Shown here one piece after another: positions 63,957-64,000 of a stretch of DNA of 64,000 bases (positions are counted from its first letter, which is position 1; every line of letters starts with the position of its first letter). The notes beneath the pieces are model-generated. The model had not been told where the DNA came from and ran no database searches. It saw only the letters and a program-made list of their open reading frames with translations. Both the position numbers and the translations under genes were made by a program. This stretch comes from Ceratotherium simum simum (lineage: Eukaryota > Chordata > Mammalia > Perissodactyla > Rhinocerotidae): assembly GCF_000283155.1 (NCBI RefSeq), contig NW_004454193.1, forward strand, positions 8,499,569 through 8,563,568, read 5' to 3'.

Positions 63957-64000
63957 GGCGGCTCCGCTCGCCTCCCGGGCTCGCTCCGGCCGCCGTCCCT
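63100..64000 (-). promoter_or_regulatory. PLLP 5' CpG-rich region and start of gene
   Basis: GC- and CpG-rich sequence surrounds the start codon and continues to the window edge; 63957-64000 is 5' UTR or promoter. A (GA)-rich run lies at about 63460-63487. The transcription start site is probably outside or very close to the edge. Confidence 0.6.
63822..63956 (-). CDS. PLLP: PLLP coding exon 1
   Basis: 135 nt coding residues 1-45: a Ser/Thr-rich cytoplasmic tail and the first part of helix 1 (Leu-Met-Leu-Leu-Gln-Leu). Donor CTG|gtgagg in phase 0. The surrounding DNA is CpG-rich. Confidence 0.96.

Overview
This is a piece of a mammalian nuclear genome. It is almost certainly from a perissodactyl (horse, ass, zebra, rhinoceros or tapir), because it carries 16 copies of the tRNA-derived ERE-type SINE that is characteristic of that order, alongside ordinary mammalian MIR, L2, L1, MLT1-like LTR and hAT fossils. 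I cannot tell which perissodactyl from the sequence alone.

Three protein-coding genes are present, in the order known from human 16q13. (1) RSPRY1, plus strand: the window opens just upstream of its first coding exon, and 14 coding exons between 919 and 29961 join without a frame break into a 576-residue protein with an N-terminal hydrophobic segment, a SPRY domain and a C-terminal C3HC4 RING finger. Its 3' UTR runs to an AATAAA near 31365. (2) ARL2BP (BART), plus strand: six coding exons between 35244 and 40306 give a 163-residue ARL2/ARL3-binding protein, driven from a CpG island at about 34.85-35.5 kb. (3) PLLP (plasmolipin), minus strand: four coding exons from 63956 down to 44168 give a 182-residue four-helix MARVEL protein. 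Its start codon sits in a CpG-rich segment at the right edge, its first intron is about 15.8 kb, and its 3' end converges on that of ARL2BP.

The rest is intronic or intergenic DNA dominated by repeats. RSPRY1 introns hold ten of the ERE copies, an old L1 ORF2 relic (about 28.1-29.6 kb), and a three-layer nest (L2, then an LTR, then an ERE) at 24.4-26.25 kb. The large PLLP intron is GC-rich and holds MIR/L2 fragments, an MLT1-like LTR, EREs, opposed L1 3'-end relics and a MER5-like hAT fossil. No prokaryotic-type system, CRISPR array, rRNA or functional tRNA gene is present. The three genes share no evident pathway: RSPRY1 is a putative RING E3 ligase linked to skeletal development, ARL2BP is a ciliary/mitochondrial small-GTPase effector, and PLLP is a myelin and apical-membrane proteolipid.

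I found no clear new biological system. The most interesting signals are in how the genes are expressed. RSPRY1 has a weak first AUG preceded by two upstream ORFs, one ending exactly at the start codon, and a strong in-frame internal AUG that would give an MGNSC-starting protein without the hydrophobic leader. It also has a strong in-frame alternative splice donor inside the SPRY region. A 19-bp hairpin lies in a RSPRY1 intron, and ARL2BP has an upstream in-frame AUG next to a GGC repeat plus an X-box-like site.
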